16,935 nt of DNA, from positions 1-16,935 of the forward strand of contig JAVBJU010000020.1 in the NCBI GenBank assembly GCA_031546825.1. The letters are read 5' to 3'. The stretch is from Hohaiivirga sp031546825 (GTDB taxonomy: Bacteria > Pseudomonadota > Alphaproteobacteria > Rhizobiales > Beijerinckiaceae). A program made the translations under genes and the position numbers. Shown piece after piece: positions 14,364-16,935 of the stretch. Numbering within the stretch: the first letter of the stretch is position 1; each line of letters opens with the position of its first letter. The notes beneath the pieces are model-generated. The model worked only from the letters and a program-made list of their open reading frames with translations, ran no database searches and was not told the origin of the DNA.

Positions 14364-15560
14364 ATGGTGTCACGCGCAGAGCGGTCGCTTTTTTCCGATT
14401 GGTGGTGGACTGTTGATCGGTTGATGATCGGTCTTTTGGTCGCCCTCATGATTATGGGTTTGATCCTGCTGATGGGGGGCGGCTTTCAAAACGCACGGCG
14501 CCTGCAACTCCCGGCTTTCTATTTCTTGCATTGGCAGGCAGTGTTTTTGGTGCCGACCATCATTTGTATGGTGATCATTTCCTTCCTGTCACCGCGTTAC
14601 ATCCGGCGGCTCGGCTTGGTGGCCTATTGCGGTAGCGTCCTGCTGGTTCTGGCCGCGGTGTTCTTCGGGCCAGAATATAACGGCGCACATCGTTGGATCC
14701 GGATTTTGGGTGTCACGGTCCAACCTTCGGAATTTCTCAAACCGACCTTTGTCGTCATGGTGGCGTGGGCGTTCTCAAGCATCGGACGCCAAAAAGGCAT
14801 GCCGGGCATTTGGCTTGGCTTCCTTTTGCTACCGATTACCATTGTGCCGCTGGTGATGCAGCCGGATCTTGGGCAGACCTTGCTGATCACCATGATTTGG
14901 GGTGGGCTGTTCTTCATCGCCGGGCTGCACTGGTTGTGGGTGGCCGGGATTGCAGGTCTCGGCTCGGTTGGCATTCTGGGTTTGTTAAAGTTTTACTCCC
15001 ATGCCCGTGAACGTCTCAATGCCTTCCTTGATCAGGACTCTGCCGCCAGTTTTCAAACCCGCACGGCGATGGAAGCCATCAATAATGGCGGCTGGTATGG
15101 TGTGGGGCCGGGCGAGGGCACGGTGAAGAAAGTGCTGCCCGACGGACATACCGACTTCATCTTTGCCGTAACCGGAGAAGAGCTCGGCGTGATCGTGTGC
15201 TTGTTGGTGGTGCTTCTGTTTACCTGCATCGTGCTGCGCGGCCTCTACCGTGCCCGCCAGAGCGGGGACAGCTTCTCGCAGCTTGCGGTAACGGGCCTCA
15301 TCATGCAGATCGGTTTGCAGGCCTGCATTAACATGGCGGTCAATGTGCGTCTGATGCCTGCCAAGGGCATGACATTGCCGTTTATTTCCTATGGCGGTTC
15401 GTCGCTATTATCGCTGGCGCTCACCACCGGCTTCCTGCTGGCGCTGACCCGGCGACGACCATTATCGGAATCACTCACGCCCTATGGGGTGTTGGAGCGC
15501 AAAGCCCCAAAACAGCCCGAGCGGAAAGATCACCGCGGAAGGCCAGAGGTCCGCTTATGA
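14364..15560 (+). CDS. ftsW: Septal peptidoglycan polymerase FtsW (SEDS family)
   Basis: 398 residues. FtsW is the SEDS glycosyltransferase that polymerises lipid II at the septum, acting with FtsI. About ten membrane segments are visible after a short cytoplasmic N-terminus (MVSRAERSLFSDWWWTVDRL). The SEDS signatures are present: NGAHRWI and VQPSEFLKP in the first half, then the periplasmic loop GGWYGVGPGEGTVKKVLPD leading to HTDFIFAVTGEE with D264, the expected catalytic aspartate. The C-terminal MPAKGMTLPFISYGGSSLL block follows. The tail after 365 is basic and hydrophilic. The start follows the murD stop after one base, with GAGGTGA inside the murD end as ribosome site. The stop overlaps murG as ATGA. 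Confidence 0.97.
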   Translation: MVSRAERSLFSDWWWTVDRLMIGLLVALMIMGLILLMGGGFQNARRLQLPAFYFLHWQAVFLVPTIICMVIISFLSPRYIRRLGLVAYCGSVLLVLAAVFFGPEYNGAHRWIRILGVTVQPSEFLKPTFVVMVAWAFSSIGRQKGMPGIWLGFLLLPITIVPLVMQPDLGQTLLITMIWGGLFFIAGLHWLWVAGIAGLGSVGILGLLKFYSHARERLNAFLDQDSAASFQTRTAMEAINNGGWYGVGPGEGTVKKVLPDGHTDFIFAVTGEELGVIVCLLVVLLFTCIVLRGLYRARQSGDSFSQLAVTGLIMQIGLQACINMAVNVRLMPAKGMTLPFISYGGSSLLSLALTTGFLLALTRRRPLSESLTPYGVLERKAPKQPERKDHRGRPEVRL

Positions 15561-16672
15561 AAACCCCTGTGATTGTTCTCTCTGCCGGAGGAACCGGCGG
15601 GCATCTGTTTCCGGCGGAATCGCTCGCCACCGCCCTCAAGCGCAAAGACTGCCGCATCGTCCTGATGACGGATAATCGGGTAGGGGGCATTTCCGGCTCA
15701 TTTCCGGCTGACGAAGTGGTGCAGGTTTCTTCTGCGTCGCCTTCCGGGGGCTCGATCATCGGCAAGGGCATGGCTGCGGTCAAGCTGGGCCTTGGCACTC
15801 TTTCGGCCATTCCGGCCCTGCGCCGCCTCAAGCCCGATGCTGCAATTGGTTTCGGCGGCTATCCAACCGTACCGCCGCTCCTGGCTGCATCCTTTCTCGG
15901 TATTCCAACCGTGGTGCATGAGCAAAATGGTGTCATGGGCCGCGCCAACCGGCTTTTGGCCCCGCGTGCCGCGTTGATCGCCACGGGGTTCCCCGATGTG
16001 CGCAGCATCCCGGCAGGGGTAAAAGCGGAGGTGGTCTATACCGGTAATCCCATCCGTCCGGCGGTGATTGAGGCGGCGAAAATACCGTTCACGCCGCTGA
16101 CCCCCACGGGTGATTTCCATATTCTGATATTCGGCGGTAGCCAGGGCGCGCGCGTCATGAGCGAGATTGTGCCGGAAGCCATGAAGCTCCTGCCAGCGGA
16201 AGCGCGGGCGGGGCTCAAGCTGACCCAGCAGGCCCGCGCGGAAGATGCCGCACATGTGACAGCGCTTTACAACGAGCTTGGCATTCGTGCGGAAATTCAG
16301 CCGTTTTTTAAGGATTTGCCGCGCCGCATGGCAGACGCGCAATTCGTTGTGGCACGTTCGGGGGCCTCGACAGTTGCGGAGCTTTCAGTGCTTGGCCGCC
16401 CCTCGCTGCTGGTGCCGCTGCCGGGTGCGCTCGATCAGGATCAGGCGGCAAATGCTCAATATCTTTCCAATGCCGGTGCCGCTACCATGGTCTTGCAAAA
16501 GGATTTTTCGCCGCAGCGCCTCGCCGACGAAATTCGCGCCCGCCTCGACGATCCAGCCCTTCTCGCCACTGCGGCCCACGCTGCTGGAGCGCTTGGTGTG
16601 GTAAATGCGGGGGAAAGGCTGGCGGAAGCAGTCATGAACCTTGTTTCCACCAAGAATCGGATGCAGGGATAA
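15557..16672 (+). CDS. murG: Lipid II synthase, UDP-GlcNAc transferase MurG
   Basis: 371 residues. MurG adds GlcNAc from UDP-GlcNAc to lipid I on the inner face of the membrane, giving lipid II. This is a GT28 enzyme with two Rossmann-like halves. GGTGGH (11-16) is the first G loop; IGFGGYPTVPPLLA (97-110) and HEQN (121-124) follow, GNPIR (163-167) lies near the hinge, and GGSQGA (193-198) opens the C-terminal donor domain. ARSGASTVAEL and LDQDQAANA complete the UDP-GlcNAc site. ATG 15557 overlaps the ftsW TGA and follows AGAGGT. It is the last gene of the unbroken run; 144 bases of hairpins and repeat separate it from murC. Confidence 0.97.
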   Translation: MKTPVIVLSAGGTGGHLFPAESLATALKRKDCRIVLMTDNRVGGISGSFPADEVVQVSSASPSGGSIIGKGMAAVKLGLGTLSAIPALRRLKPDAAIGFGGYPTVPPLLAASFLGIPTVVHEQNGVMGRANRLLAPRAALIATGFPDVRSIPAGVKAEVVYTGNPIRPAVIEAAKIPFTPLTPTGDFHILIFGGSQGARVMSEIVPEAMKLLPAEARAGLKLTQQARAEDAAHVTALYNELGIRAEIQPFFKDLPRRMADAQFVVARSGASTVAELSVLGRPSLLVPLPGALDQDQAANAQYLSNAGAATMVLQKDFSPQRLADEIRARLDDPALLATAAHAAGALGVVNAGERLAEAVMNLVSTKNRMQG

Positions 16673-16693
16673 CCGAAAGATACGCTCGTTAGA

Positions 16694-16737
16694 GTAACGC
16701 GTTTTAAGTGGATCGCCGGTTAAACGTAAAGCGTTAC
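16694..16737 (+). other. Long-range hairpin in the murG-murC spacer
   Basis: GTAACGC (16694-16700) pairs with GCGTTAC (16731-16737), and CGTTTTAA (16700-16707) nearly matches TTAAACG (16720-16726) inside. Together they give an imperfect stem of about 14 bp enclosing GATCGCC. It begins 22 bases after the murG stop. No T tract follows the stem, so this may be a partial terminator, a processing site or part of a larger composite repeat with the element at 16754-16789. Confidence 0.5.
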
Positions 16738-16753
16738 GGAATCATAGAATCTG

Positions 16754-16789
16754 GAGTGAAGTGCGTCTCATGTTAAACGTGCCTCACTC
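16754..16789. repeat. Small palindromic repeat, copy 2 (murG-murC spacer)
   Basis: The outer ends GAGTGA (16754-16759) and TCACTC (16784-16789) are perfect inverted repeats. Inside them AGTGCGT and ACGTGCC pair with help of G-U or A-C changes. The reverse complement matches copy 1 (from 1958) at about 27 of 31 positions. The shared 5' word CTGGAGTGAAG is also identical in direct orientation (1955-1965 and 16751-16761). Placement in an operon gap fits a REP-like or MITE-like intergenic element. Confidence 0.6.
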
Positions 16790-16816
16790 TAGGCAATTGC
16801 AGGAAAAGAGAACGTC

Positions 16817-16935
16817 ATGAAGCTCCCGACCAAGCTCGGCAGGGTCCATTTCATCGGCATCGGTGGCATCGGTATGTCCGGGATCGCCGAGGTGATGCAT
16901 AATCTTGGCTATAGCGTGCAGGGTTCGGACGCCGC
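16817..16935 (+). CDS. murC: UDP-N-acetylmuramate:L-alanine ligase, N-terminal part (cut by window end)
   Basis: The first 39 codons and two bases of a 40th are present. MurC adds L-alanine to UDP-MurNAc, the first stem-peptide step, before MurD, MurE and MurF. The start reads MKLPTKLGRVHFIGIGGIGM and continues SGIAEVMHNLGYSVQGSDA. The GIGGIGMSGIAE loop is the conserved N-terminal nucleotide-binding motif of MurC. AGGAAAAGAG (16801-16810) supplies a ribosome site 6 bases before the ATG. Its own promoter in the 144-base spacer is possible: TAGAAT at 16745-16750 resembles a -10, but no good -35 lies 16-18 bases upstream. Confidence 0.95.
   Translation, partial: MKLPTKLGRVHFIGIGGIGMSGIAEVMHNLGYSVQGSDA

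Noticed and set aside
16745..16750. TAGAAT as the -10 of a murC promoter
   Set aside because: No reasonable -35 lies 16-18 bases upstream (AAACGT area), and it sits between the hairpin and the palindromic repeat. Kept only as a possibility.

Overview
The window is about 57% G+C by eye and carries the first two thirds of an alphaproteobacterial dcw (division and cell wall) cluster. The order is mraZ-rsmH-ftsL-ftsI-murE-murF-mraY-murD-ftsW-murG-murC, all on the + strand, with murC cut by the window end. The gene order, a type A RNase P RNA immediately upstream of mraZ, and protein details such as the MurE HKP and DNPR motifs and the MurD ECSTFQ variant point to the Hyphomicrobiales (Rhizobiales). 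It is most like a Brucella/Ochrobactrum relative. This placement is inference from family knowledge; no search was run.

Layout. Bases 1-128 hold the last 41 codons of an IS5-family transposase. Bases 129-557 are A+T-rich and gene-free but full of palindromes, and lead into a DcuA/DcuB-type C4-dicarboxylate transporter gene (558-1880). This left end looks like an acquired or rearranged segment joined to the conserved chromosome. Bases 1881-1992 carry a heptamer tandem repeat, a strong hairpin and one copy of a small palindromic repeat. Two minus-strand envelope genes follow: a zinc peptidoglycan amidase with a C-terminal peptidoglycan-binding domain (1993-2745) and a small glycine-zipper lipoprotein (2890-3153). 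Divergent from these is an exported lytic transglycosylase (3475-4206), then rnpB (4317-4690).

The mra promoter region (4691-5033) contains five in-phase 10-bp repeats of a YCCA-type core (TGGG/TGGA-type when read on the minus strand). They overlap a possible -35/-10 pair and fit the known MraZ box pattern of TGGGN words spaced by 5 nt, so MraZ autoregulation is likely. From mraZ to murG the genes are tightly packed: five ATGA overlaps (mraZ/rsmH, rsmH/ftsL, ftsI/murE, murE/murF, ftsW/murG) and gaps of 1, 3, 12 and 57 nt. The 144-nt gap between murG and murC is the only real break. It holds a large hairpin and the second copy of the palindromic repeat seen after the transporter gene.

How the genes work together. 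MurE, MurF and MurD (with MurC) build UDP-MurNAc-pentapeptide. MraY and MurG make lipid I and lipid II. FtsW and FtsI polymerise and cross-link septal peptidoglycan, with FtsL as a divisome scaffold. RsmH methylates 16S rRNA and MraZ is the local transcription factor. The upstream amidase and lytic transglycosylase turn over the same polymer. I found no convincing wholly new system. The most informative non-coding signals are the MraZ-type repeat array, the 12-bp palindrome before the transporter, and the paired repeat elements.
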